A program made the translations under genes and the position numbers. Below the pieces are notes generated by a model, which saw nothing but the letters and a program-made list of their open reading frames with translations, was not told where the DNA came from and searched no databases. A stretch of 50,403 bases of DNA from contig DERO01000016.1 of assembly GCA_002360945.1 (NCBI GenBank), positions 1 to 50,403 on the forward strand, in the 5' to 3' direction. Below are positions 1 through 8,265 of this stretch, piece by piece; position 1 is the first letter of the stretch, and each line of letters opens with the position of its first letter. Source of the stretch: Leclercia adecarboxylata (lineage in GTDB: Bacteria > Pseudomonadota > Gammaproteobacteria > Enterobacterales > Enterobacteriaceae).

Positions 1-1
1 C

Positions 2-610
2 CCGCGTACGCATCAGGTCATTCGACGCTACAACATCTGGTATTACCCGTGGTACGGACGTGGCCTGTTACAGCTGACTAACCCTGGAAACTACTTTGAT
101 TATTTCAGTTTCAGGGGAAGAACCTGCCCTGAAAATATCAGAAACAATCTGATAAATGAATATAATCGTCTGTATTCACGCCGGGGCATACGCTACACAG
201 ATAATCACCTGTCTGATGCGGAAAACCATGTCCCTGAAAATATTATCCGGTGGCGAAATAACGTCAGCAGTGACAGCCATGAGGCGACCAGCAGCGCCGG
301 GTTTTACTGGGTATCGATGAATATGGCGTATTACGCCGATGCCGAACATCAACTGGAGCGATACAGCGTCAACGCTCGTGGGAGCGGAATAAAGGTTTAC
401 TATCGCAGCCAGGCCTTCTGGCAGGCCAGCGCTGCCGTTAATTTACCCAGTCAGGTTACTAACGCACAATATCAGGGACTGAATGGTTTTGATGAACGCT
501 GCTGCGTATACGGCAGTGCGATAGCCGTCCTTACCGAGCAGAAATTCCCGGACAGCAATAACACTCTGGTCAACGAGAAACCTGAATCAGACCAGCTAAG
601 GAGAGGATGA
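2..610 (+). CDS. GH19 (chitinase/lysozyme-like) cell-wall hydrolase, 3' part; candidate antibacterial effector
   Basis: The reading frame is already open at the left edge and runs to TGA at 608-610, so only the last 202 codons are visible and the true start lies outside. Near the left edge the protein reads WYGRGLLQLTNPGNYFDY, closely like the (F/Y)GRGxxQLTxxxNY signature of GH19 chitinases and related phage or secreted lysozymes. About 75 residues later GFYWVSMN resembles the second GH19 signature (GLWFWM type). The catalytic glutamates of the family come before the first signature and so are not visible. The frame overlaps the next gene by ATGA, and that gene encodes an exported protein. 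Family knowledge: GH19-like domains are used as peptidoglycan-cleaving toxins by type VI secretion effectors and as phage endolysins. The coupled exported partner favours an effector, but this is inference. Confidence 0.7.
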   Translation, partial: PRTHQVIRRYNIWYYPWYGRGLLQLTNPGNYFDYFSFRGRTCPENIRNNLINEYNRLYSRRGIRYTDNHLSDAENHVPENIIRWRNNVSSDSHEATSSAGFYWVSMNMAYYADAEHQLERYSVNARGSGIKVYYRSQAFWQASAAVNLPSQVTNAQYQGLNGFDERCCVYGSAIAVLTEQKFPDSNNTLVNEKPESDQLRRG

Positions 611-1281
611 TGAAGAAAATTTTAATTTTATTGACTCTGGCATTGTTATCACAAAGCACAGTGAGTGCCATTATTCCTGAAATAGATATTCCATCTAATT
701 TCAAAAAAGACAGGTTTGCCAATTATTACAAAAACATATCTACTGCTGGTTATGGTGGAAGAAGTTGTGGTTATGTATCCTTTGAAAATTTCTATCCTCC
801 TGAATACATATCATCAAAAATAAAAAATCCTCCATTTAATACCTGGTTTTGCCTGTTTGCAGTCGATGTTATACATGACGGGTACGGACCGGGTAGAGCA
901 CTGCCTGAAAAGGTCTACCTTGATAAAAAAACAGGAATATGGAAAAAGAAAAGGTACACCTTGAGCAAAGAAAGTACCCAGCGTTCCCTGGAACTTTATG
1001 GCATCAAAAGTCTGAACAAACTACAGCCTGTGGATCTGTATAATATTCAGTCCGTGAATGCCAGTGGTTATGCAGTTATCGACAGCAATATCCCTCTGCA
1101 AGAACAACAAAAAGGGGTGAAGAAAAACCTGTCATTCTGCCTCATACATGATGAAGCTGCATTTTGTGGTTCAGGATCGATGATCAACCTCGTCGACGGC
1201 AAAGAAGTCGATTTCACCCCCTACATGCTTAAATCACTTGAGACTGTCGAAATGGGGCTACCGGAAAAATCAAATAACTGA
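607..1281 (+). CDS. Exported protein of unknown family; candidate immunity protein to the upstream hydrolase
   Basis: This 224-residue protein begins with a clear Sec signal peptide (MMKKILILLTLALLSQ, cleavage probably after TVSA near residue 21), so the mature form should be periplasmic. Its ATG overlaps the upstream TGA (ATGA) with GGAGAGG just ahead, indicating translational coupling. The mature part has four cysteines that could form disulfides (SCGYV and WFCLF in the first half, SFCLI and AFCGS near residues 175-190). I recognise no family. The base composition is visibly AT-richer than the rhamnose genes next door, which suggests recent transfer. A periplasmic protein coupled to a wall hydrolase is the usual arrangement of an effector with its immunity protein; the assignment is inferred from context, not from similarity. 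A second ATG at 610 is an equally possible start. Confidence 0.6.
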   Translation: MMKKILILLTLALLSQSTVSAIIPEIDIPSNFKKDRFANYYKNISTAGYGGRSCGYVSFENFYPPEYISSKIKNPPFNTWFCLFAVDVIHDGYGPGRALPEKVYLDKKTGIWKKKRYTLSKESTQRSLELYGIKSLNKLQPVDLYNIQSVNASGYAVIDSNIPLQEQQKGVKKNLSFCLIHDEAAFCGSGSMINLVDGKEVDFTPYMLKSLETVEMGLPEKSNN

Positions 1282-1345
1282 CAGTAAGTTAAATTCTTCA
1301 TAAGCTCACTTCAGAGCCATATAGATAACTAAGGTTCCCACAAGT

Positions 1346-1370
1346 AAAAAGATCTAATAAGGATCTTTTT
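1346..1370 (+). terminator. Terminator-like hairpin after the hydrolase/partner pair
   Basis: AAAAAGATC at 1346 is complementary to GATCTTTTT ending at 1370, with a short AT-rich loop. It lies 65 bp after the stop of the exported protein and ends in five T, so it can act as an intrinsic terminator. A similar GATC-containing hairpin lies just inside one end of Tn3 in common plasmids. Confidence 0.55.
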
Positions 1371-1394
1371 GCTTATCCTAGATTAACATAATCT

Positions 1395-1432
1395 CTTAAC
1401 GTGAGTTTTCGATCCATTGAGCATCAGACCCC
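1395..1432 (-). mobile_element. Tn3-family 38-bp terminal inverted repeat (right end of an element)
   Basis: Read on the minus strand from 1432, this stretch starts GGGGTCTGATGCTCA and ends AACTCACGTTAAG. From memory it matches the 38-bp Tn3 inverted repeat at about 35 of 38 positions, including both ends. The GGGG terminus is the outer end, so the element lies to the left and includes the hydrolase and its partner. Tn3-type insertions duplicate 5 bp of target; the expected duplicate is AATTA at 1433-1437, which contains the rhaR stop codon. No transposase or resolvase is visible; they would lie beyond the left edge if the element is complete. The element could also be only a fragment. Confidence 0.8.
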
Positions 1433-1434
1433 AA

Positions 1435-2283
1435 TTACGCCGCATGCGTACTGCGGTGTCGCCACTGAACTGGGGTCATCCCCACTTCGCGGTTAAACAC
1501 CACCGAGAAATAGTTACTGTCCTCAAAGCCGCACTGCATGGCGACTTCGCTGACCATCAGCTCGGTATGCTGCAGCAGATACTGCGCGTGGCAGATGCGC
1601 AGCTGGCGCAGGTAGTGGTTTACCGTCATGCCGGTCTGGGTGCGGAACTGCTGGCGCAGGGCGCGCTCGCTGCACTGCTCCTGCTCGCAAAACTTCTCCA
1701 GCACAAAGCTGCGGTTCAGGCTGCCCGCCAGGGCGGTGATCAGCTTATCCAGCAGCGCTTCCGGCTCGCTGGCGGCGGGGTTATCCGGGGCGTAACGGTA
1801 GCGTTTGAGCATGAGCACCAGCTGGGCAAACAGCAGCTCGGCCATATCGCAGGCGTGGGGATCGTTCTTCAGGCTCTCCTGCTCCAGCTGGGCGATCACC
1901 GGGCGCACCTGCGCCATGCCGTTGCTGCCCAGCCGCCAGTGGGGCGAACCGCCCGCCTTGAGAAAACCGGGTATGTTCGCTCCCCAGTCCACGTTGAGCT
2001 TGAGCCGGTCGGGGCAGTAGATGATGTTCTGGAGTACCAGATCGTTGACCGAGGCGTAGGAGTGTTTGTCTTCCGCGCGGATATAAAACAGGTCGCCACG
2101 GGTGATGCGGTAAGGGCGATCGTTGAGGATATGCAGGCCATTACCGCGCCACACCAGCACCAGCTCGCAGAAATCGTGGGTGTGCTCGGCAAAGACATTT
2201 TGTGGATAGCGGTCCGCAACCGCGACGGCCTGGGCGGCGGATGCAAAAAAATCGGCTCTGCGAAGAATCAACTGTCCTGCCAC
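1435..2283 (-). CDS. rhaR: L-rhamnose-responsive AraC-family activator RhaR
   Basis: This 282-residue AraC/XylS activator switches on rhaSR in the presence of L-rhamnose. The N-terminal cupin effector domain shows [16 protein letters not shown] near residues 33-48, and the last 100 residues hold the two helix-turn-helix motifs ending in the family signature ([13 protein letters not shown]). It follows rhaS on the same strand, as in E. coli. The C-terminus is full length ([10 protein letters not shown] aligns in length with E. coli), so the neighbouring transposon end, 2 bp past the stop, did not truncate it. The start chosen here corresponds to the shorter E. coli form; a longer N-terminal version is not supported. 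RhaT, which in E. coli lies beyond rhaR, is not visible because the window is interrupted by the mobile element. Confidence 0.93.
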   Translation of the reverse strand: MAGQLILRRADFFASAAQAVAVADRYPQNVFAEHTHDFCELVLVWRGNGLHILNDRPYRITRGDLFYIRAEDKHSYASVNDLVLQNIIYCPDRLKLNVDWGANIPGFLKAGGSPHWRLGSNGMAQVRPVIAQLEQESLKNDPHACDMAELLFAQLVLMLKRYRYAPDNPAASEPEALLDKLITALAGSLNRSFVLEKFCEQEQCSERALRQQFRTQTGMTVNHYLRQLRICHAQYLLQHTELMVSEVAMQCGFEDSNYFSVVFNREVGMTPVQWRHRSTHAA

Positions 2284-2356
2284 ATCACTACCTCACCGGG
2301 GACTAACCTGACATTATTACCCGGTTTACGGCAATAAAACGGTGATTTTCCTCGCG

Positions 2357-3193
2357 TTACTGAAGCGAGGCATCCCGGCCCTGGCGAATGTCGCGCGGGG
2401 ACCAGTCAAATTCCCGACGAAACAGGGTCGAAAAGTGGTTACTGTCGCCAAAACCGCAGCGATAGGCGATATCGGTGACGCTCTCATCGGTATGGCGCAG
2501 CAGGTGGCGGGCTTTGATCAGCCGCAGACGGTTCAGGTAACGCTGGGGCGTCTGCCCGGTGTGCTGCTTCAGCTGGCGATGCAGGGTGCGCAGCGAGAGC
2601 GAAAAGGTATCCGCCAGCGTCTCCCAGCAGACATCCTCCGCAAAGTGATCCTCCAGCCAGGCCATCAGCTGATTGAGCCGGGCGTCGTTATCCGCCGCCC
2701 CCTCCACCAGGCTGCCGCGGCGCAGCAGCACCAGCAGTTGCATAAACAGGATCTCGCGGCTGGCGAGGGCGTGGGTGGTCTGCCCCTCTTCGGACTGCTC
2801 CATCTGGCCGATCAGCTGACGTACCTGCTGCAGCGTGGCCTGATTCACCCGCCAGTGTGACGGGTAGTGGCCATCCTGCTCCTGGGGCAGGAGCTGGTTC
2901 AGCCCCGACAAAAACTGGAACGCTTCCGGGGAGCGATAGAGCACGTTGGTCAGGCACAGGTTGTCGGTATGTTCATACATATGGCGATCATGATCGCGCA
3001 CAAAGCACACCGTACCACCGCTGATGGTGTACGGCTGCCCGTTGAAGACATGGATGCCCGTGCCGTGTTCCACGATGACGATCTCATGAAAATCATGATG
3101 ATGTTCCGGAAAGGCAGCCTGGGGCAGCCGCGGCTCAATCGCCACAGGCGAGTGGCCTGAAGGGAAAAAATCCACGCTGTGCAGTACGGTCAT
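2357..3193 (-). CDS. rhaS: L-rhamnose-responsive AraC-family activator RhaS
   Basis: The 278-residue protein starts [16 protein letters not shown] and is nearly colinear with E. coli RhaS, the direct activator of rhaBAD. The cupin domain carries [19 protein letters not shown], and the C-terminal DNA-binding domain has [19 protein letters not shown] (first HTH) and [20 protein letters not shown] (second HTH). It is the first gene of rhaSR and divergent from rhaB, with the shared control region between them. Family knowledge: rhamnose-bound RhaS binds as a dimer next to the rhaB promoter and also represses its own operon by competing with RhaR. Confidence 0.95.
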   Translation of the reverse strand: MTVLHSVDFFPSGHSPVAIEPRLPQAAFPEHHHDFHEIVIVEHGTGIHVFNGQPYTISGGTVCFVRDHDRHMYEHTDNLCLTNVLYRSPEAFQFLSGLNQLLPQEQDGHYPSHWRVNQATLQQVRQLIGQMEQSEEGQTTHALASREILFMQLLVLLRRGSLVEGAADNDARLNQLMAWLEDHFAEDVCWETLADTFSLSLRTLHRQLKQHTGQTPQRYLNRLRLIKARHLLRHTDESVTDIAYRCGFGDSNHFSTLFRREFDWSPRDIRQGRDASLQ

Positions 3194-3493
3194 AACGGGT
3201 CACCAGATGATAAATGTTCTCAAAATAGTAATTTAGGGTTCCCCGCCTCACCTTAAATTTTCGACAGCAAAAAGCGCAAAGCCTGTCGCTTTTTCAAGAA
3301 ACGGCGGGAAAGATCCGGAAATGCGCCCACCGTCACATCCCCTGAATTCCCGCCTTTTAGCGCGAAATGTGAACTCTCTCACGTTCATCTTTGCTTTCTT
3401 GCCAGCGCCTGAAATGCGCTGTCAGTGGTAAGAAGGTCACTGACGCTTCCCTTTTTTACACTGTCCGGCAATGACTACAGGAAGGACCGGACC
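3194..3493. promoter_or_regulatory. Divergent rhaSR / rhaBAD control region
   Basis: This 300-bp gap has no gene. The segment TCACGTTCATCTTTGC (about 3380-3395), preceded by AAATGTGAA, closely resembles the RhaS-binding half-sites upstream of E. coli rhaB. CAAAGCCTGTCGCTTTTT (about 3279-3296), nearer rhaS, resembles the RhaR region of the rhaSR promoter. A degenerate CRP-like site TGCGC-N6-TCACA lies at 3322-3337. Assignment is by resemblance to the E. coli region from memory. It supports control by RhaR, then RhaS, with cAMP-CRP co-activation. Confidence 0.65.
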
Positions 3494-4963
3494 ATGACTT
3501 TTCGCCATTGTGTGGCAGTCGATTTAGGCGCATCCAGCGGCCGCGTAATGCTGGCGAGCTACCACCGCGAGCAGCGCACCCTGTCGTTGCGCGAAATCCA
3601 CCGTTTCGTGAACTGTCTGCACAAGCAGGACGGCTTTGACTGCTGGGATATCGACACCCTGGAAGCGGAGATCCGCACCGGGCTGAATAAGGTGTGCGAA
3701 GAGGGCATCCACATCGACAGCATCGGGATCGACACCTGGGGCGTGGATTACGTGCTGCTGAACAACAAAGGCGAGCGTGTGGGCCTGCCGGTCTCCTATC
3801 GCGACAGTCGCACCGCCGGGGTGATGGCGCACGCGCTGGAACAGCTGGGAAAAGCGGAGATCTATGGCCGCAGCGGCATCCAGTTCCTGCCCTTTAATAC
3901 GCTGTATCAGCTGCGCGCCCTGGTGGAACAGCAGCCGGAGCTGGTGGCGAACGTCGCCCACGCCCTGCTGATCCCGGACTACTTCAGCTACCGTCTCACC
4001 GGCCAGATGAACTGGGAATATACCAACGCCACCACCACCCAGCTGGTGAACATCAATTCCGACTCCTGGGACGAGAATCTGCTCAACTGGACCGGGGCGT
4101 CGCGCGACTGGTTTGGCACCCCGACCCATCCGGGCAACGTGATTGGCCACTGGATTTGCCCGCAGGAGAACCCCATTCCGGTGGTGGCCGTCGCCAGCCA
4201 CGACACCGCCAGCGCGGTGATCGCCGCCCCGCTGGCCTCACAGGATGCGGCGTATCTCTCCTCCGGTACCTGGTCGCTGATGGGCTTTGAGAGCAAAACC
4301 CCCTACACCAGCGACAACGCGCTGGCGGCGAATATCACCAACGAAGGCGGAGCCGAAGGCCGCTACCGGGTGCTGAAAAACATTATGGGCCTGTGGCTGC
4401 TGCAGCGGGTGCTGAAAGAGCAGAACATCACCCACCTGCCGGCGCTTATCGCAGAAACCGAAAAGCTGACGGCCTGCACTTTCCTGATCAACCCCAACGA
4501 TGACCGCTTTATCAACCCGACCAACATGAGCGCCGAGATCCAGGCCGCCTGCCGCGAAAGCGCCCAGCCGGTGCCGGAGAGCGCCGCCGAGCTGGCGCGC
4601 TGCATCTTCGACAGCCTCGCCCTGCTGTATGCCGAAGTGCTGCACGAGCTGGCCACCCTGCGCGGCAAGCCGTTCAGTCAGCTGCACATTGTTGGCGGCG
4701 GCTGCCAGAACCAGCTGCTTAACCAGCTGTGCGCCGACGCCTGCGGCATCACGGTGATCGCCGGTCCGGTTGAGGCCTCGACGCTTGGCAATATCGGCAT
4801 TCAGCTGATGACCCTCGACGAGCTAACCAACGTCGACCAGTTCCGTCAGGTGGTGACCGACAACTACGGCCTGACCACTTTTACCCCTCATCCCGATCAT
4901 GAGATTGCCCGCTACCGCACGCAGTTTCAGCAACAACGACCGACAAAGGAGCTTTGCGCATGA
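3494..4963 (+). CDS. rhaB: L-rhamnulokinase
   Basis: RhaB phosphorylates L-rhamnulose to L-rhamnulose-1-phosphate in the cytoplasm. The 489-residue protein matches the E. coli length when the ATG at 3494 ([14 protein letters not shown]) is used; the frame is open further upstream but that part is not protein-like. FGGY-kinase features visible are the N-terminal phosphate-binding [12 protein letters not shown], the substrate-region [13 protein letters not shown], the adenosine motif [12 protein letters not shown] and the C-terminal [15 protein letters not shown]. It is the first gene of rhaBAD, and its stop overlaps the rhaA start (ATGA). Confidence 0.96.
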   Translation: MTFRHCVAVDLGASSGRVMLASYHREQRTLSLREIHRFVNCLHKQDGFDCWDIDTLEAEIRTGLNKVCEEGIHIDSIGIDTWGVDYVLLNNKGERVGLPVSYRDSRTAGVMAHALEQLGKAEIYGRSGIQFLPFNTLYQLRALVEQQPELVANVAHALLIPDYFSYRLTGQMNWEYTNATTTQLVNINSDSWDENLLNWTGASRDWFGTPTHPGNVIGHWICPQENPIPVVAVASHDTASAVIAAPLASQDAAYLSSGTWSLMGFESKTPYTSDNALAANITNEGGAEGRYRVLKNIMGLWLLQRVLKEQNITHLPALIAETEKLTACTFLINPNDDRFINPTNMSAEIQAACRESAQPVPESAAELARCIFDSLALLYAEVLHELATLRGKPFSQLHIVGGGCQNQLLNQLCADACGITVIAGPVEASTLGNIGIQLMTLDELTNVDQFRQVVTDNYGLTTFTPHPDHEIARYRTQFQQQRPTKELCA

Positions 4964-6219
4964 CCACTCAACTTGAACAAGCCTGGGAACTGGCTAAACA
5001 GCGTTTCGCCGCCGTGGGCGTGGATGTCGAGGAGGCTCTGCGTCAGCTCGACCGTCTGCCCGTCTCTATGCACTGCTGGCAGGGCGATGACGTCGCCGGT
5101 TTTGAGAACCCGGGCGGCGCGCTGACCGGCGGGATCCAGGCCACCGGTAACTATCCGGGCAAGGCGCGTAACGCTGCTGAGCTGCGGGCCGATCTGGAGC
5201 TGGCCCTGAGCCTGATCCCCGGGCCAAAACGCCTGAACCTGCACGCCATCTATCTGGAGTCCGACACGCCGGTCGATCGCAACGCCATCAAGCCGGAACA
5301 TTTTAAGCACTGGGTCGAGTGGGCCAAAGCCAACAAGCTGGGGCTGGATTTTAACCCCTCCTGCTTCTCGCATCCGCTGAGCGCCGACGGCTTTACCCTC
5401 GCCCACGCTGACGACGAGATCCGTCAGTTCTGGATCGACCACGTGAAGGCCAGCCGTCGCGTGTCGGCGTACTTTGGCGAACAGCTGGGCACCCCGTCGG
5501 TGATGAACATCTGGATCCCGGACGGGATGAAAGACATTACCGTTGACCGCCTCGCCCCGCGTCAGCGTCTGCTGGCGGCGCTGGATGAGGTGATTAGCGA
5601 AAAGCTGAACCCGGCGCACCACATCGACGCCGTGGAGAGCAAGCTGTTCGGCATTGGCGCCGAGAGCTACACCGTGGGTTCCAACGAGTTCTACATGGGT
5701 TACGCCACCAGCCGCCAGACCGCACTGTGTCTGGACGCGGGCCACTTCCATCCAACCGAAGTGATCTCCGACAAAATTTCCGCCGCGATGCTGTACGTGC
5801 CGCACCTGCTGCTGCACGTCAGCCGTCCGGTGCGCTGGGACAGCGACCACGTGGTGCTGCTGGATGACGAAACCCAGGCCATCGCCAGCGAGATTATTCG
5901 CCATGACCTGTTTGACCGGGTGCACATCGGTCTCGACTTCTTCGATGCCTCCATCAACCGCATCGCGGCCTGGGTTATCGGCACCCGCAACATGAAAAAA
6001 GCCCTGCTGCGCGCCCTGCTGGAGCCTACCGCCGAGCTGCGCGCGCTGGAAGCCGCAGGCGATTACACCGCGCGTCTGGCTTTGCTGGAAGAGCAAAAAT
6101 CCCTGCCGTGGCAGGCGGTATGGGAGATGTACTGCCAGCGCAACGACGCCCCGGCGGGCAGCCAGTGGCTGGATACCGTGCGGGCGTATGAGCAGGACGT
6201 TCTGACCGCTCGTCAGTAA
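4960..6219 (+). CDS. rhaA: L-rhamnose isomerase
   Basis: RhaA interconverts L-rhamnose and L-rhamnulose, the first catabolic step, using divalent metals. The 419-residue protein starts [16 protein letters not shown] at 4960, overlapping the rhaB stop, and is almost colinear with E. coli RhaA. The (beta/alpha)8 metal-site regions are recognisable, including [38 protein letters not shown] and [16 protein letters not shown], which contain the metal-binding Glu, Asp and His residues. It lies between rhaB and rhaD, with a BIME repeat just after it. Confidence 0.96.
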   Translation: MTTQLEQAWELAKQRFAAVGVDVEEALRQLDRLPVSMHCWQGDDVAGFENPGGALTGGIQATGNYPGKARNAAELRADLELALSLIPGPKRLNLHAIYLESDTPVDRNAIKPEHFKHWVEWAKANKLGLDFNPSCFSHPLSADGFTLAHADDEIRQFWIDHVKASRRVSAYFGEQLGTPSVMNIWIPDGMKDITVDRLAPRQRLLAALDEVISEKLNPAHHIDAVESKLFGIGAESYTVGSNEFYMGYATSRQTALCLDAGHFHPTEVISDKISAAMLYVPHLLLHVSRPVRWDSDHVVLLDDETQAIASEIIRHDLFDRVHIGLDFFDASINRIAAWVIGTRNMKKALLRALLEPTAELRALEAAGDYTARLALLEEQKSLPWQAVWEMYCQRNDAPAGSQWLDTVRAYEQDVLTARQ

Positions 6220-6227
6220 ATAACATT

Positions 6228-6296
6228 GCCGGGTGGCGCTTCGCTTACCCGGCCTACGTTTAGCTGTAGGCCCGGCAAGCGAAGCGCCGTCGGGCA
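6228..6296. repeat. BIME: two inverted REP sequences between rhaA and rhaD
   Basis: GCCGGGTGGCGCTTCGCTTA is followed by ACCCGGCCTACG, and after a short spacer an inverted copy (TGTAGGCCCGGC...GCGCCGTCGGGC) appears. This is the classical paired palindromic REP arrangement within an operon. It may stabilise the upstream message or modulate rhaD expression. Confidence 0.8.
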
Positions 6297-6315
6297 TTTT
6301 CAAAGGAAACACAGA

Positions 6316-7146
6316 ATGCAGACCATCACTCAATCCTGGTTCGTCCAGGGCATGATCAAAGCCACCTCCGACGCCTGGCTGAAAGGCTGGGACGAGCGCA
6401 ACGGCGGCAACCTGACGCTGCGCCTGGATGACGCGGATATTGAACCCTTTGCCGCCGACTTCCATCAGAAGCCGCGCTATATCGCCCTCAGCCAGCCGAT
6501 GCCGCTGCTCGCCAACACGCCGTTTATCGTCACCGGTTCCGGCAAGTTCTTCCGCAACGTGCAGCTCGATCCCACCGCCAATTTAGGGGTGGTAAAAGTG
6601 GACAGCGACGGCGCGGGCTACCACATTCTTTGGGGGCTGACTGACGAAGCGGTGCCAACCTCCGAGCTGCCGGCCCACTTCCTTTCCCACTGCGAGCGTA
6701 TCAAGGCCACGGGCGGGAAGGATCGGGTGATCATGCACTGCCACGCCACCAACCTGATCGCCCTGACCTTCGTGCTGGAAAACAACACCGACGTCATTAC
6801 CCGCCAGCTGTGGGAAGGCAGCACCGAGTGCCTGGTAGTGTTCCCGGATGGCGTGGGCATTCTGCCGTGGATGGTGCCGGGTACCGATGAGATCGGCGAA
6901 GCCACGGCGATTGAGATGCAAAAACATTCCCTGGTGCTGTGGCCGTTCCACGGCGTGTTCGGCAGTGGCCCGACGCTGGATGAAACCTTTGGCCTGATCG
7001 ACACCGCCGAGAAGTCAGCCGAAGTGCTGGTAAAAGTGTATTCGATGGGTGGCATGAAGCAGACCATCACCCGGGAAGAGCTGATTGCGCTGGGCAAACG
7101 CTTTGGCGTTAACCCTATGCAGTCGGCGTTAGATCTGTACAAATAA
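6316..7146 (+). CDS. rhaD: L-rhamnulose-1-phosphate aldolase
   Basis: RhaD is a zinc-dependent class II aldolase that splits L-rhamnulose-1-phosphate into DHAP and L-lactaldehyde. The 276-residue protein starts at the ATG at 6316 ([13 protein letters not shown]), preceded by AAAGGAAA; upstream in-frame codons belong to the repeat. It carries NGGNLTLRL (phosphate binding) and [13 protein letters not shown], whose histidines bind zinc, plus the catalytic-region [11 protein letters not shown]. It is 2 residues longer than E. coli RhaD at the C-terminus. Confidence 0.95.
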   Translation: MQTITQSWFVQGMIKATSDAWLKGWDERNGGNLTLRLDDADIEPFAADFHQKPRYIALSQPMPLLANTPFIVTGSGKFFRNVQLDPTANLGVVKVDSDGAGYHILWGLTDEAVPTSELPAHFLSHCERIKATGGKDRVIMHCHATNLIALTFVLENNTDVITRQLWEGSTECLVVFPDGVGILPWMVPGTDEIGEATAIEMQKHSLVLWPFHGVFGSGPTLDETFGLIDTAEKSAEVLVKVYSMGGMKQTITREELIALGKRFGVNPMQSALDLYK

Positions 7147-7154
7147 GAACATCG

Positions 7155-7178
7155 CGCCCCGCTCATTGAGACGGGGCG
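7155..7178 (+). terminator. Stem-loop after rhaD
   Basis: CGCCCCG (7155) pairs with CGGGGCG (7178) around a 10-nt loop, within the 84-bp gap before the binding-protein gene. There is no T-run, so it is more likely an mRNA 3'-end stabiliser or weak attenuator between rhaBAD and the transporter genes than a strong terminator. Confidence 0.45.
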
Positions 7179-7230
7179 AACTACACCTGCAATCCCTACA
7201 CAAATCACCTCATTAAGTGGAGTAAAAGCA

Positions 7231-8217
7231 ATGAAAATAAAGACAAGCTTGATCCTCACCGTTGCCGCCCTGGCGTTGTCCGGTTCTGCTTTAGCGGAAG
7301 TAAAAATCGCCCTGGTGGCGAAATCCTTAGGTAATGGCTTCTTCGAAGCGGCAAACGTGGGTGCCCAGGAGGCAGCCAAAGAGTTAGGTGATGTCAAAGT
7401 GATCTACACCGGCCCGACGACGACCACCGCCGAAGCCCAGATCGAAGTGCTGAACGGGTTGATCGCCCAGGGGGTGGATGCGATCGCCATCTCCGCCAAC
7501 GATCCTGATGCCGTGGTGCCGGTGCTGAAGAAAGCGATGCAGCGCGGGATCAAAGTGGTGTCCTGGGACTCCGGCGTGGCGAAGGCCGGCCGCCAGATCC
7601 ACCTTAACCCTTCCAATAACGCGCTGATTGGCGAGACCAACGTCAAGCTGGCAGCCGAAGCGCTGAAAGCGCTGAACGTGGAGAAAGGCGACGTGGCGGT
7701 ATTGAGCGCCACCCCAACCTCCACCAACCAGAACACCTGGATTGCCGAGATGAAAAAGGTGCTGCCGAAGTACCCGTCCGTCAATCTGGTGACCGTGGCC
7801 TATGGCGACGATCTGTCGGATAAGAGCTACCGCGAAGCGGTCGGCCTGCTGAAAACCTACCCGGATCTGAAGGTGATCGTCTCCCCGTCGTCGGTCGGCA
7901 TCGTGGCGGCAGCGCAGGCGGTGAAAGATCAGGGCAAGATCGGCAAAGTGTATGTCACCGGCTTAGGGTTGCCGTCTGAAATGGCGGGCGCGGTGAAATC
8001 CGGTGCCAGCAAGAGCTTCGCCATCTGGAACCCGATCGACCTCGGCTATGCCGCGACTTACTTAGCGGATGACCTGGTGAAAGGCACCGCCACCAAAGAC
8101 GAAGCCAGCATGGGCAAACTGGGCAAAGTGAAGCTGGATGCCGACGGCAGCGGCGCGATGGCTGAGCCGTTTGTTTACGATGCCAGCAACATTGATAAGT
8201 TCTCGAAAATCTTCTGA
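7231..8217 (+). CDS. ABC sugar-import substrate-binding protein (probable rhamnose)
   Basis: This 328-residue periplasmic-binding-protein-like I family member captures sugar for the importer encoded by the next three genes. It has a Sec signal peptide (MKIKTSLILTVAALALSGSALA, cleavage near residue 22), then the two-lobed fold typical of ribose/autoinducer-2-like binding proteins (VKIALVAKSLGNGFFEAAN; AIAISANDPDAVVPVLKKA; VVSWDSGV). GGAGTAAAAGCA precedes the ATG at 7231. Position directly behind rhaBAD and ahead of a lactaldehyde reductase and rhaM makes rhamnose the probable ligand. In rhizobia the equivalent importer is called RhaSTPQ, but that symbol conflicts with the AraC activator here, so none is assigned. 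Confidence 0.88.
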   Translation: MKIKTSLILTVAALALSGSALAEVKIALVAKSLGNGFFEAANVGAQEAAKELGDVKVIYTGPTTTTAEAQIEVLNGLIAQGVDAIAISANDPDAVVPVLKKAMQRGIKVVSWDSGVAKAGRQIHLNPSNNALIGETNVKLAAEALKALNVEKGDVAVLSATPTSTNQNTWIAEMKKVLPKYPSVNLVTVAYGDDLSDKSYREAVGLLKTYPDLKVIVSPSSVGIVAAAQAVKDQGKIGKVYVTGLGLPSEMAGAVKSGASKSFAIWNPIDLGYAATYLADDLVKGTATKDEASMGKLGKVKLDADGSGAMAEPFVYDASNIDKFSKIF

Positions 8218-8225
8218 TTCTTTCT

Positions 8226-8246
8226 CCCTCTCCCTGTGGGAGAGGG
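8226..8246 (+). promoter_or_regulatory. Intercistronic stem-loop between binding protein and ATPase
   Basis: CCCTCTCCC pairs perfectly with GGGAGAGGG around a 3-nt loop. No T-run follows. Such hairpins after binding-protein genes commonly protect that cistron's message and reduce downstream expression, so that binding protein outnumbers transporter. This role is inferred. Confidence 0.55.
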
Positions 8247-8265
8247 GATCAAACGGAGAACTATC

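Noticed and set aside
1346..1434. Resemblance to the segment next to the pMB1/ColE1 origin in cloning vectors
   Set aside because: That vector segment is itself the terminal repeat of Tn3, so the match marks a transposon end and not a replication origin. No RNA I/RNA II region is present.
1417..2337. A 306-codon plus-strand frame opposite rhaR
   Set aside because: It overlaps rhaR entirely and starts inside the transposon repeat. RhaR is supported by clear AraC-family similarity.
4927..6465. A 512-codon frame on the minus strand opposite rhaA
   Set aside because: It is antisense to a strongly conserved gene, of low-complexity composition typical of GC-rich shadow frames, with no family features.
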